Part shown: piece by piece, positions 1-7,325 of the stretch | How positions within the stretch are numbered: position 1 is the stretch's first letter | How the letters are laid out: every line of letters begins with the position of its first letter | Assembly (NCBI GenBank): GCA_964433135.1 | Contig: CAYSQW010000051.1 | Location: 1-25,283, forward strand | DNA: 25,283 nucleotides | DNA from: CAYSQW01 sp964433135 | GTDB lineage: Bacteria; Acidobacteriota; Aminicenantia; Aminicenantales; Aminicenantaceae | Direction: 5' to 3' | The notes under the pieces: model-generated | What the model was told of the DNA's origin: nothing | Seen by the model: the letters and a program-made list of their open reading frames with translations, nothing else | Databases searched by the model: none | Made by a program: the position numbers and the translations under genes

Positions 1-83
1 CCGCCTTATCCTAGATTTGGTGCTGACAGATGTCTTTTCACTGACGAGATTTAGCCTGAATATACCTTAATATGAGGGAGGGC
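1..83. repeat. Interspersed repeat, copy A (cut by window edge)
   Basis: These 83 bases are identical, base for base, to 156-238. The unit runs from CCGCCTTATCC to GAGGGAGGGC. The window starts at or inside this copy, so its left border is unknown. Related but diverged copies lie at 272-330 and 17102-17272. No coding potential is evident. Confidence 0.9.
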
Positions 84-155
84 CCTATGTCTCAGTCGGA
101 TATTTGAAGGCTGTGCGTACGTTTTTTTCCATAGTGTCAGGGTGGGCGGGTTGGC
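84..155. other. Spacer between repeat copies, ending in a G-tract motif
   Basis: This stretch separates two identical repeat copies. It is unrelated to them except for its last bases (140-154), which repeat the G-tract core GGG-T-GGG-C-GGG-TT-GG seen in the other copies. A run of seven T lies at 122-128. I see no gene in it. Confidence 0.5.
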
Positions 156-271
156 CCGCCTTATCCTAGATTTGGTGCTGACAGATGTCTTTTCACTGAC
201 GAGATTTAGCCTGAATATACCTTAATATGAGGGAGGGCGGGTCGGCCTCGTATGGCACTCCTGCTCTCACA
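156..271. repeat. Interspersed repeat, copy B (full unit, about 116 bp)
   Basis: The first 83 bases match copy A exactly. The unit then continues through GGGTCGGCCTCGTATGGCACTCC and ends where the next CCGCCTTA begins at 272, giving a period of about 116 bp. It holds the G-tract core at 231-245 and a possible hairpin, TATGAGG (226-232) with CCTCGTA (246-252). The second part (from GGCCTCGTATGGCACTCCT) is nearly repeated at 17127-17153. Confidence 0.85.
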
Positions 272-330
272 CCGCCTTAAACATGGTGCTGATGGACGTC
301 TGTTCTCGGAAAGGTTTCAGGCTGGAAAGG
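272..330. repeat. Interspersed repeat, diverged partial copy C
   Basis: The stretch starts with CCGCCTTA and keeps the order of short blocks of copies A and B (GGTGCTGA, GACGTCTG, TTTCAGGCTG), but with many substitutions. It lacks the G-tract core. The bases after it (331-430) show no clear feature and lead into the 3' end of the minus-strand DUF4097 gene. Confidence 0.55.
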
Positions 331-430
331 ATGTGTGGAGGAGAAAACAAGGCCCTGTTCGATAACGATTCATAGCCGGAGTGATTTATCCTTATTTAAA
401 GATGATCCTTTGCCGTCGGTTCGTATCGCG

Positions 431-1333
431 TTACTTTCTATTTTCGCGCAGGGTGATGTCTCCGTCTTCGGTTTTGAGGGTCAGCATTTTTCCGCCCTGA
501 TTGAGTCTCCCCTTCAGTTTGCTGCGGGAAGCGAGATCGTGCAGCGTGATCGGAAGTCGGCTGTCTATATCCCCGTCTTCCGTAATGATGTAAAAATCCG
601 CCGGGAAATCGAGCGGTAGTCTGAGGTCGATATCCCCGTCCTCCGATTCGATCCACCAGTCCGTTTCCATGCGGGAACCGGACAACACGGCGGCATCGAT
701 ATCTCCGTCTTGATTCTCGAGCCGCAGACGTGTGGCCTTTCCGGAAAAGAGGATATCTCCATCTTCACTTTCGGCCGTCACGCCGCCCGTTATGTTTTCC
801 AAGATGATGCGGCCGTCCTCGGAAACCGCGGAGATATCTCCCGTTATATCGGATACGCGGATAGAACCGTCTTCGGTTTCGATCTTAAGGTCGCCGTGAA
901 CGCCGCTTCCCCGGATAGAACCGTCTTCGGTACGGCAGGTGATGTGCGTGCGGGCCGGAACCCGGATTTCCGTCGTGATGTCAATCCGGTCGGTATCATG
1001 AATGCCGATGATAAAACCGCGGATATGGGGATATCTTATTTCGAGGCGGATTGAGTTTCCTCTGTGGTCAAGTACGGTCCGTATCTCCTTCAGCAATCGG
1101 GAGGCTCGCTTCGGATCCCTCACTCGAGTTTCCTTCCTGACATGGATTTCGACTTGATCCCGGTCCCAAGTGGAAAATGTGAGGTTTCCATCAACATCGA
1201 TGAAATTAAATTGAACCGGTTTCCCGTCGTCGATTTCGATAATTCTATCGAAAGACTCTCCTTCCTGACCGGCAAGAGGCAGAGCGGCCCAGATAAAAAA
1301 ACAAACACATGCAATCCGTGAGATGTTCTTCAT
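431..1333 (-). CDS. Secreted DUF4097-family repeat protein
   Basis: This 300-residue protein has a cleavable-looking signal peptide (about residues 1-22, ending near PLAGQ) and is probably exported to the periplasm or cell surface. From about residue 130 the chain carries eight copies of a short motif, [TSN][EQ]DG[DSR]I. The first four spacings are exactly 18 residues and the later ones are longer. This is the pattern of DUF4097/DUF2154-type putative adhesin domains, which are predicted to form right-handed beta solenoids. The start ATG has a good ribosome site, GGAGG, four bases upstream. The gene stands alone on the minus strand with the repeat cluster beyond its 3' end. The molecular function of this family is not established. 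I see no catalytic motif, and a structural or adhesive role is inference. Confidence 0.85.
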   Translation of the reverse strand: MKNISRIACVCFFIWAALPLAGQEGESFDRIIEIDDGKPVQFNFIDVDGNLTFSTWDRDQVEIHVRKETRVRDPKRASRLLKEIRTVLDHRGNSIRLEIRYPHIRGFIIGIHDTDRIDITTEIRVPARTHITCRTEDGSIRGSGVHGDLKIETEDGSIRVSDITGDISAVSEDGRIILENITGGVTAESEDGDILFSGKATRLRLENQDGDIDAAVLSGSRMETDWWIESEDGDIDLRLPLDFPADFYIITEDGDIDSRLPITLHDLASRSKLKGRLNQGGKMLTLKTEDGDITLRENRK

Positions 1334-1480
1334 GATGAACCTCCATATCCTTTACGAATTCCAGCGCGAAAGAGTTCCTTTGCATAAAAAAAAAGGATTC
1401 GATGACAGCGTTTCGTATCGAAAGCTTTTTACACGGATTCTTTCCGCCGCGACTCTCCTTGACGGATTCGGTTTTTTGCC

Positions 1481-1509
1481 TTGACTTTAAGCCGGTATTC
1501 CTTTATAAA
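1481..1509 (+). promoter_or_regulatory. Sigma70-type promoter for the TPR lipoprotein
   Basis: TTGACT (1481-1486), a 17-base spacer and TATAAA (1504-1509) form a near-consensus promoter. Transcription would start near 1516, giving a leader of about 50 bases before the strong AAGGAGG ribosome site at 1557-1563. Confidence 0.75.
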
Positions 1510-1568
1510 TTTATTTTTCAGACATGTTTTTCAATATCTATATGACTCGATGACTTAAGGAGGTCATG

Positions 1569-2609
1569 ATGTTTAGAAAAGGGATACATACCGCACTCCT
1601 GATTCTTCTGGTTGTGGCTGTTGTTTTTCTTTCCACAAGCTGCAGCAAGCTCAAACCCAGCAACCTGATGGCGAACCACTGGTTTACGAAAGCGAACCAC
1701 AGTTTCACCGACAATCTTTATCGTCAAGCGATAGAAGAATATGAGAAGACGTTGGAATATAACCCCGAGCTTTTAGAGGCGCATCATTTTCTGGGAGAAA
1801 GCTATAAGAACCTTTATAAACCCGGGGCTGAAGACGAAAGGAATGTGGAGATCGGCCAGAAAGCTTTGGATTCCTTGAAGAAAGCTTTGGAAATCGAACC
1901 GAGAAACAAAGACATCATTTTCTCCCTTGGCGATATGTACGATAAACTGCGGAACTTCGAAGAGGCGGAAAAACTCTATCTGATGATCCTGGAACTTGAG
2001 CCCACCAACATGGGCAACTACTATGTTGTCGCGGAGTTCTACAAACGTTACGCCGGCTCCGCGGAAGAGGAAAAGGAAGGAGAGGAAGGAGAGGACGCCG
2101 AAGCGAAACCCCAAGGCAAAACTCCTTTCGAAAAAGCAACGGAGATGTATCTTCGCAGAATCGAAACCGATCCCGAAAGCGAACAGGGCTATGCATATAT
2201 CGCATCCTTCTATGAAGGCTTGACGCCGATCCCGGAATTTGATTTGGCCTATGAATACCACGGACGGCGAATCCAGCTGGACCCAGATAACGCGGAAGCT
2301 TGGCTGTCCCAGGGAGTTAACCGTTGGTCCAAAACCTATCGGCTTCCCAACATTCCCAGAAGGGAAAGATTAGCTCTGGCTCAGGCCAGTGAAGCCGCTT
2401 TGAAAAAAGCGAATGAGCTGGATCCGCAGTACCCCGAGCCGTATTCCTGGCTGAGCGTTCTTTACAAGAGCGTCATGGTCAAACTCGACCCGCAGCGTGC
2501 CGGCCGCTACAATCAGGACGCCGAAAGATATATTGAAAGATTCAAGGAAGCTCGCCAGCGGCAGTCGGAAAGAAAGAAACTCGAAAAAGATCTTAAAAAC
2601 ATCGGATAA
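1569..2609 (+). CDS. TPR-repeat lipoprotein
   Basis: The protein is 346 residues from this start. It opens with a lipoprotein signal: a basic start, a hydrophobic core from about residue 8, then LSTSC with the lipid-bearing cysteine at residue 25. The rest is helical TPR-type repeats; units such as AIEEYEKTLEYNPELLEAH and ALKKANELDPQYPEPYSWL are typical. A Glu-rich low-complexity insert (EEEKEGEEGEDAEAK) lies near residues 165-180. Two adjacent ATG codons (1566, 1569) are possible. The second sits five bases after AAGGAGG, a normal distance, while the first is only two bases away, so 1569 is chosen. TPR lipoproteins usually serve as assembly or scaffold factors at a membrane. The partner here is unknown. 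Confidence 0.85.
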   Translation: MFRKGIHTALLILLVVAVVFLSTSCSKLKPSNLMANHWFTKANHSFTDNLYRQAIEEYEKTLEYNPELLEAHHFLGESYKNLYKPGAEDERNVEIGQKALDSLKKALEIEPRNKDIIFSLGDMYDKLRNFEEAEKLYLMILELEPTNMGNYYVVAEFYKRYAGSAEEEKEGEEGEDAEAKPQGKTPFEKATEMYLRRIETDPESEQGYAYIASFYEGLTPIPEFDLAYEYHGRRIQLDPDNAEAWLSQGVNRWSKTYRLPNIPRRERLALAQASEAALKKANELDPQYPEPYSWLSVLYKSVMVKLDPQRAGRYNQDAERYIERFKEARQRQSERKKLEKDLKNIG

Positions 2610-2658
2610 GCCTTTAAGGTTTATCCACGGATAGTAACTGAAAATAGAGTTTATCGGG

Positions 2659-2701
2659 ACTCCTCCCGTTCCATTCAAGGGGAGAGTGGAAAGGGAGGAG
2701 T
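2659..2701. terminator. Inverted repeat downstream of the TPR lipoprotein, possible terminator
   Basis: ACTCCTCCC (2659-2667) pairs perfectly with GGGAGGAGT (2693-2701), with a 25-base loop. G-U pairs could extend the stem outward. A T-rich but not pure stretch follows (TTCTTGTCTTATT). It could end the upstream transcript or form a leader structure for the rhomboid gene. The large loop and mixed tail make it a weak intrinsic terminator. Confidence 0.35.
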
Positions 2702-2748
2702 TCTTGTCTTATTAGGCGGCGTTGCCGCCGGAAATTGAGAAAAAACGT

Positions 2749-3468
2749 ATGTTTATCCCTTTAAAGGATGAAAATCCGACCTATCGTGTTCCCTACATCA
2801 CCGGTTTGCTGATCTCTCTGAATATCCTGGTTTTTCTGTATCAGGCTCTTTCTTCTCAAGGGCTTCAGCTCTCCGTTTTGACGATGGGCGTCATTCCTTA
2901 TGAAATCACTCATTTTACGAGCGTATCCGGTATCCCCAGGCTGAGTCCTCCGCTAACGCTGCTGACTTCCATGTTCATGCATGGAGGGATTTTTCACCTC
3001 CTCAGCAATATGCTGTACCTTTGGATATTCGGCAACAATGTCGAGGATTATCTTGGACATGGACGATTCGCTCTCTTTTATCTCGTTTGCGGCATCGGGG
3101 CGGCGATGGCGCATATCGTTTTTCATCCCGGGTCCATCGTTCCCATGGTGGGTGCCAGCGGGGCGATCGCAGGGATCCTGGGCGCCTATTTTCTTTTATA
3201 CCCGCGTGCACGGGTTCTAACGCTGATATTTATTTGGCTGATCCCGGTACCCGCCGCCGTGATTTTAGGGGTTTGGTTCGTAAGCCAGCTGCTGAATGTC
3301 GGTCTTCAGGGAGGAGTAGCCTGGCTTGCGCATATCGGGGGCTTTTTGATCGGAATGATCTGGATTCGTGCCGTTATTCGCAGCCGAAAAACGGTGACGA
3401 ATGGTCGAGAGACGGAATGGTATGGCGGGAATTGGGAGGTCGTTGAAGAGGATCGCTCCGATATATAG
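2749..3468 (+). CDS. Rhomboid-family intramembrane serine protease
   Basis: This multi-pass membrane protein of 239 residues is predicted to cut transmembrane helices of other proteins within the inner membrane. It shows the family signatures: HLLSN in the second helix region (H83, N87), the nucleophile motif GASGA with Ser137, and the catalytic-dyad histidine in AHIGG (H195). The N-terminus MFIPLKDENPTYR is typical of this bacterial subgroup. The reading frame is open upstream to a TTG at 2722, which would add nine residues. The ATG at 2749 is preferred because family members start at this point. Neither start has a clear Shine-Dalgarno sequence. The C-terminal tail of about 30 residues is hydrophilic. 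Substrates cannot be told from sequence. Confidence 0.9.
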   Translation: MFIPLKDENPTYRVPYITGLLISLNILVFLYQALSSQGLQLSVLTMGVIPYEITHFTSVSGIPRLSPPLTLLTSMFMHGGIFHLLSNMLYLWIFGNNVEDYLGHGRFALFYLVCGIGAAMAHIVFHPGSIVPMVGASGAIAGILGAYFLLYPRARVLTLIFIWLIPVPAAVILGVWFVSQLLNVGLQGGVAWLAHIGGFLIGMIWIRAVIRSRKTVTNGRETEWYGGNWEVVEEDRSDI

Positions 3469-3523
3469 AGAGTGCGGCGGCAGGGATTCGGGTTTAAATA
3501 GTATATTTTACAATAAGTAAAGG

Positions 3524-3552
3524 TTGACAATGACCCAAAGATTTAGTATTTT
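3524..3552 (+). promoter_or_regulatory. Promoter of the rplM operon
   Basis: TTGACA (3524-3529), a 17-base spacer and TATTTT (3547-3552) give a perfect -35 and an acceptable -10. The start point would be near 3559, leaving a leader of roughly 38 bases. The leader holds a small hairpin, CGCC (3560-3563) with GGCG (3572-3575), and a GAGG ribosome site at 3585-3588. Confidence 0.7.
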
Positions 3553-3596
3553 ATTTCATCGCCGATATCTAGGCGTATAAGACTGAGGATATATCA

Positions 3597-4025
3597 ATGA
3601 AAACGTATGTTCCAAAAAAAGATGAAGTCGAGAAGAAATGGTGGCTGATCGATGCTGAAGGGAAAGTTCTGGGCCGTCTGGCTACGGAAGTCGCACAACT
3701 TCTCCGCGGAAAAAAGAAGCCTGAGTTCGTGAGCTTTCTTGACACCGGTGATTTTGTCGTCATTATCAATGCCGAAAAAGTGGTCGTGACCGGTAAAAAG
3801 CTAGAGCAAAAGAAATATTATTCCCATTCCGGGTACCCCGGAGGGATAAGCGAGATTACCCTGAAGGATCTGATGGATCAAAAACCTGAAGAAGTGATTC
3901 GGAAAGCCGTATGGGGCATGATTCCAAAGAACAAACAGGGTCGTGCGGTCTTAAAGAAGCTCAAAGTGTATCGGGGGCCCAATCATCCGCATGAAGCACA
4001 GAATCCCCAGGTATACCAGCTATAG
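3597..4025 (+). CDS. rplM: 50S ribosomal protein L13
   Basis: This protein of the large ribosomal subunit has 142 residues, the usual bacterial length. It contains the family core WWLIDAEGKVLGRLATEVA, where Lys/Arg-rich surfaces bind 23S rRNA, then the GDFVVIINAEKV stretch and the C-terminal motif VYRGPNHPHEAQNPQ. It is the first gene of a six-gene translation operon and lies nine bases before rpsI, the conserved L13-S9 pair. A strong promoter lies just upstream. L13 is known in some bacteria to control its own operon, and the short leader hairpin could take part, but nothing here proves that. Confidence 0.98.
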   Translation: MKTYVPKKDEVEKKWWLIDAEGKVLGRLATEVAQLLRGKKKPEFVSFLDTGDFVVIINAEKVVVTGKKLEQKKYYSHSGYPGGISEITLKDLMDQKPEEVIRKAVWGMIPKNKQGRAVLKKLKVYRGPNHPHEAQNPQVYQL

Positions 4026-4033
4026 GAGGAATT

Positions 4034-4438
4034 TTGAGTTTAATACAATATTACGGCACAGGGAAGCGGAAAACCTCGATAGCCCGGGTGTTTTTACGTC
4101 CGGGAAAGGGAGATGTAACGCTTTTTGTAAATAAAAGGCCTCAACCATTTGATGATTTCTTTAATTTGGAAGCCCACAAACACACGATTAGGCAGCCGCT
4201 GCGTTTGACGGAAACCGAAGGCAAATTCGATCTTTTTATCCGCGTTGACGGAGGAGGCTCTACGGGTCAGGTTGAAGCGATCCGTTTGGGAATCTCACGA
4301 GCCCTGGTGGAATTCAACAAGGAATTGAGACCGACATTGAAAGCCGCCGGCCTGCTGAGAAGGGATGATCGAATCAAGGAACGGAAAAAATACGGTTTGC
4401 TCGGTGCCCGGAAAGCTCCGCAGTACCACAAGCGGTAG
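4034..4438 (+). CDS. rpsI: 30S ribosomal protein S9
   Basis: This small-subunit protein has 134 residues. The N-terminal YYGTGKRKTSIARVFL block, the central GGGSTGQVEAIRLGISRAL block and the basic C-terminus identify it. The start is TTG, well placed after AGGAGG (4024-4029). In S9 the C-terminal tail reaches the ribosomal P site and normally ends FSKR. Here it ends QYHKR: the terminal Lys-Arg is kept but the two residues before it differ from the common form. It lies between rplM and rpsB, with 15 bases to the next start codon. Confidence 0.98.
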   Translation: MSLIQYYGTGKRKTSIARVFLRPGKGDVTLFVNKRPQPFDDFFNLEAHKHTIRQPLRLTETEGKFDLFIRVDGGGSTGQVEAIRLGISRALVEFNKELRPTLKAAGLLRRDDRIKERKKYGLLGARKAPQYHKR

Positions 4439-4453
4439 AATGGAGGAAATGCG

Positions 4454-5308
4454 TTGATTACTGTAACAATGAAAGAGCTGTTGGAGGCGGGCGTTCATTT
4501 TGGGCACCAGACGAAGCGCTGGAATCCCAAGATGAAAAATTATATCTTCGGACAACGAAACGGAATCTATATCATCGATCTGCAGAAGACGATCAAAATC
4601 TTCAAGGAAGCGATGCTTTTTATCAAAGGCGTTGCGGAAAGCGGCAAAACGGTGTTGATGGTCGGAACGAAGAAACAGGCGCAGGATATCATCCGGGATT
4701 ATGCCGAAAAAAGCGAATCCTGTTATGTCAATCAACGCTGGTTAGGCGGACTGTTGACGAATTTTGAAGTTATCCGCGGTAGTGTCGAGCGGCTTGTCGA
4801 ACTCGAAGAGATGAAAGAGGACGGCCGTTGGGAAATCCTTTCGAAAAAGGAACAATCGAAAATGGAAAAAGTCTACCGGAAGCTGTCTAAAAATCTCGGC
4901 GGCATCAAGACGATGACCGAGCTTCCCGGATGTATTTTCGTTATAGATTCCTGCAAAGAAGACATCGCGTTGATGGAAGCTAAAAAGTTGAATATTCCGG
5001 TTGTGGCGATCGTCGACACCAATGGGAATCCCGACGAAGTCGATTATCCCATCCCGGGTAACGACGATGCGGTTAGAGCGATCGAATTGTTCACATCGAA
5101 AGTGAGCGAGACCATACTGGAAGGCAAGAAAGAGAAATTGGAAAAAGAGCTGCAGGAAACCCAGGCGGCGGAAGAGGCTGAAGCCGCGGCCGCGGCTGCT
5201 GAAGCTGAAGCGGCTGGAGAGACACCGAAAGACCAAAAGGAAACCGCGGAACAACCAGAACCGGCGGCGGAAGAAAAAGCTCCCGAGAAACAGGAAAAAC
5301 CTGAATAG
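4454..5308 (+). CDS. rpsB: 30S ribosomal protein S2
   Basis: This small-subunit protein has 284 residues. The start is TTG after GGAGG (4442-4446). Family blocks are clear: LLEAGVHFGHQTKRWNPKM near the N-terminus, NQRWLGGLLTNF in the middle, and DTNGNPDEVDYPIPGNDDA before the C-terminal helix. About the last 55 residues form an Ala/Glu/Lys-rich low-complexity tail (for example EAEAAAAAAEAEAAGE) beyond the conserved fold. The tail is likely disordered and its role is unknown. The order rpsB-tsf-pyrH-frr is the classic bacterial arrangement. Confidence 0.97.
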   Translation: MITVTMKELLEAGVHFGHQTKRWNPKMKNYIFGQRNGIYIIDLQKTIKIFKEAMLFIKGVAESGKTVLMVGTKKQAQDIIRDYAEKSESCYVNQRWLGGLLTNFEVIRGSVERLVELEEMKEDGRWEILSKKEQSKMEKVYRKLSKNLGGIKTMTELPGCIFVIDSCKEDIALMEAKKLNIPVVAIVDTNGNPDEVDYPIPGNDDAVRAIELFTSKVSETILEGKKEKLEKELQETQAAEEAEAAAAAAEAEAAGETPKDQKETAEQPEPAAEEKAPEKQEKPE

Positions 5309-5323
5309 GGAAGGAGAAAACCC

Positions 5324-5920
5324 ATGCAAATTACAGCTGCAATGGTCAAGGATCTGCGGCAGCGGACCGGAATCGGGATGATGGAGTGCAAAAAAGCGCT
5401 TACTGAAAGCGATGGAGATGCTGAAAAAGCCATCACTATTTTACGCAAGAAAGGGTACTCCAGAGCACAAAAGAAAATGGACCGGGAAGCTTCCGAAGGA
5501 ATGATCGGTTCTTATATTCATATGAACGGTAAAATCGGAGTTTTGGTGGAAGTCAACTGTGAATCGGATTTCGTCGCGCGCAATGAAGAATTTCAGGAAT
5601 TGGTAAAAAATATCGGGATTCACATCGCGGCGTCCAATCCCCAATATATCTCTTCGGACGATATCCCGCCGGAAGTCCTGGACGAGGAGAGGGAAATCAC
5701 CCGCGCCCAGTTCCAGGACTCAAAGAAACCTCCGGAGATCGTCGCCAAGATCGTGGAGGGCAAGCTTAATAAATTTTATGAAGAGGTCTGTCTTTTGAAT
5801 CAGCCTTACGTCAAGGACGACAAGCTTTCGATCCATGATCTGATTACTTCTATTATTGCAAAAGTTGGAGAAAATATTAAAGTTCGAAGATTTGCCCGCT
5901 TTGAACTCGGCAATTCCTAA
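5324..5920 (+). CDS. tsf: Elongation factor Ts
   Basis: This factor exchanges GDP for GTP on EF-Tu. At 198 residues it is the short bacterial form (compare about 283 in E. coli and about 196 in Thermus). The N-terminal UBA-like domain ends in the signature RQRTGIGMMECKKAL, whose residues contact EF-Tu. The core follows with IGVLVEVNCESDFVARNEEF. A ribosome site, AAGGAG, lies upstream of the ATG. It sits 15 bases after rpsB and 9 bases before pyrH. Confidence 0.97.
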   Translation: MQITAAMVKDLRQRTGIGMMECKKALTESDGDAEKAITILRKKGYSRAQKKMDREASEGMIGSYIHMNGKIGVLVEVNCESDFVARNEEFQELVKNIGIHIAASNPQYISSDDIPPEVLDEEREITRAQFQDSKKPPEIVAKIVEGKLNKFYEEVCLLNQPYVKDDKLSIHDLITSIIAKVGENIKVRRFARFELGNS

Positions 5921-5929
5921 AAATTAAAC

Positions 5930-6649
5930 ATGCCACAGAATACGCCCGCTTACCGAAGGATTCTTCTGAAGCTATCCGGAGAATCTTTTCTAGGAAGTCA
6001 GGCTTTCGGATTGGAACTTGAAGCCGCGCGCGCCGTGGCTCGAGAAATCAGGGGGATTCACGATCTGGGGGTGGAAATCGCCATCATGATCGGGGGAGGC
6101 AATATCTTCCGCGGGATTCAGGGAACGGATTCCGGAATGCATCGAGTTTCATCCGATCATATGGGATTGATGGCAACCGTTATCAACGGTATTGCGCTTC
6201 AGGAAGTTCTGGCCCTGGAGGGTCTAAGAGCGCGGTTGGTATCTGCAATCGCCATCGAATCGATTGCGGAGGTTTTCGTCCGCAGGAATGTCAATCGATA
6301 CCTGGAAGAAAAGCGGATTGTCGTCTTTTCCGCCGGTCTGGGCAGCCCCTATTTCACGACGGATACGGCGGCGGCGCTGCGGGCGCTTGAAGTGGATGCC
6401 GATGTCATCATGAAAGCGACCAAAGTGGATGGGGTGTATTCCGCCGATCCCATGAAGGATATCCGGGCGCAAAAATTCACATCGATTTCATACTTGGATG
6501 TCATCAAGAAGGGACTCAAGGTCATGGATACCACCGCGATCTCTCTTTGTAAGGACAACCGCCTCCCTATCATCGTTTTCAATATAAAAAAGCCCGGTAA
6601 TTTGAAAAAGGCCGTTCTGGGAGAATCCATCGGGACCAGGATCGCTTGA
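5930..6649 (+). CDS. pyrH: UMP kinase
   Basis: The enzyme phosphorylates UMP to UDP with ATP in pyrimidine nucleotide synthesis. It belongs to the amino-acid-kinase fold and bacterial forms are hexameric. At 239 residues it has normal length. Visible motifs are LLKLSGESFLG at the N-terminus, IGGGNIFRG (phosphate/UMP loop), DHMGLMATVINGIAL, and TDTAAALRALEVDADVIMK followed by KVDGVYSADP. The ATG is nine bases after the tsf stop codon and has no Shine-Dalgarno sequence (AAAAATTAAAC precedes it), so translation probably depends on coupling to tsf or on low structure. Confidence 0.97.
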   Translation: MPQNTPAYRRILLKLSGESFLGSQAFGLELEAARAVAREIRGIHDLGVEIAIMIGGGNIFRGIQGTDSGMHRVSSDHMGLMATVINGIALQEVLALEGLRARLVSAIAIESIAEVFVRRNVNRYLEEKRIVVFSAGLGSPYFTTDTAAALRALEVDADVIMKATKVDGVYSADPMKDIRAQKFTSISYLDVIKKGLKVMDTTAISLCKDNRLPIIVFNIKKPGNLKKAVLGESIGTRIA

Positions 6650-6709
6650 ATCATAACCGCTGCCGGGGTGTTGATCCCGGAAAAAAGACTGGGTACGGAG
6701 AGGGGAAAA

Positions 6710-7267
6710 ATGGTTAAAGACGTTTTAAAAGAACTCGAACAAAAGATGAAGGCATCCGCCGAACATTTTCGGAAAGATCTGACCAAATTGAGAACGGGCC
6801 GTGCGAATCTGACTATGTTTGAAGATATACGGATAGATTATTACGGATCCAAGACGCCCATCAGTCAAGTCGCTACCCTCGGCATACCGGATCCCACCCT
6901 TATCTCAGTGCAGCCCTGGGACCCTACCTTCTTGGAAGCCATCGATAAGGCGATCAGGGCGGCGGATCTGGGCCTAAATCCTATCAACGACGGAAAGACG
7001 CTTAAAATCCCCATTCCCCCTCTTGATGAAGACCGGCGCCGTGAAATCGCCAAGCGGATCAAGGGCATGATGGAAGATGAAAAAACCGCTTTGCGCAACA
7101 TGCGGCGTGAGGCCAAGGAAGACATCGAGGAACTCGAGAAAGAAAAACTCATTACGGAAGACGATAAATTCTGGGGTTACGACAAACTTCAGAAAATAAC
7201 CAACGAGAACACCGAAAAGATCGAGGAAATGGCGAAGACCAAAGAAAAAGAAATCCTCGAGATTTAA
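6710..7267 (+). CDS. frr: Ribosome recycling factor
   Basis: RRF splits post-termination ribosomes together with EF-G. From the chosen ATG the protein is 185 residues, exactly the common length, and starts MVKDVLKELEQKM. The block LRTGRANLTMFEDIRIDYYG and the region KIPIPPLDEDRRREIAKRIK are diagnostic. The frame is open upstream to a GTG at 6668, but the added 14 residues have no family counterpart. The ATG at 6710 follows a purine-rich GGAGAGGGG. It is the last gene of the translation operon. The 58 bases to the convergent gene at 7326 show no obvious terminator. Confidence 0.97.
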   Translation: MVKDVLKELEQKMKASAEHFRKDLTKLRTGRANLTMFEDIRIDYYGSKTPISQVATLGIPDPTLISVQPWDPTFLEAIDKAIRAADLGLNPINDGKTLKIPIPPLDEDRRREIAKRIKGMMEDEKTALRNMRREAKEDIEELEKEKLITEDDKFWGYDKLQKITNENTEKIEEMAKTKEKEILEI

Positions 7268-7325
7268 CTTCCATTTTCATAGAAGCCTGTCCGCCTGTGT
7301 CGCTCCCGCATCCAGCTGCAAAGCG

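Noticed and set aside
1..330. CRISPR array
   Set aside because: Repeats are long (83-116 bp), few and partly diverged, with no regular short repeat/spacer alternation and no cas genes.
335..619. Plus-strand ORF of 94 codons
   Set aside because: It overlaps the DUF4097 gene in antisense and has no ribosome site or recognisable protein features.
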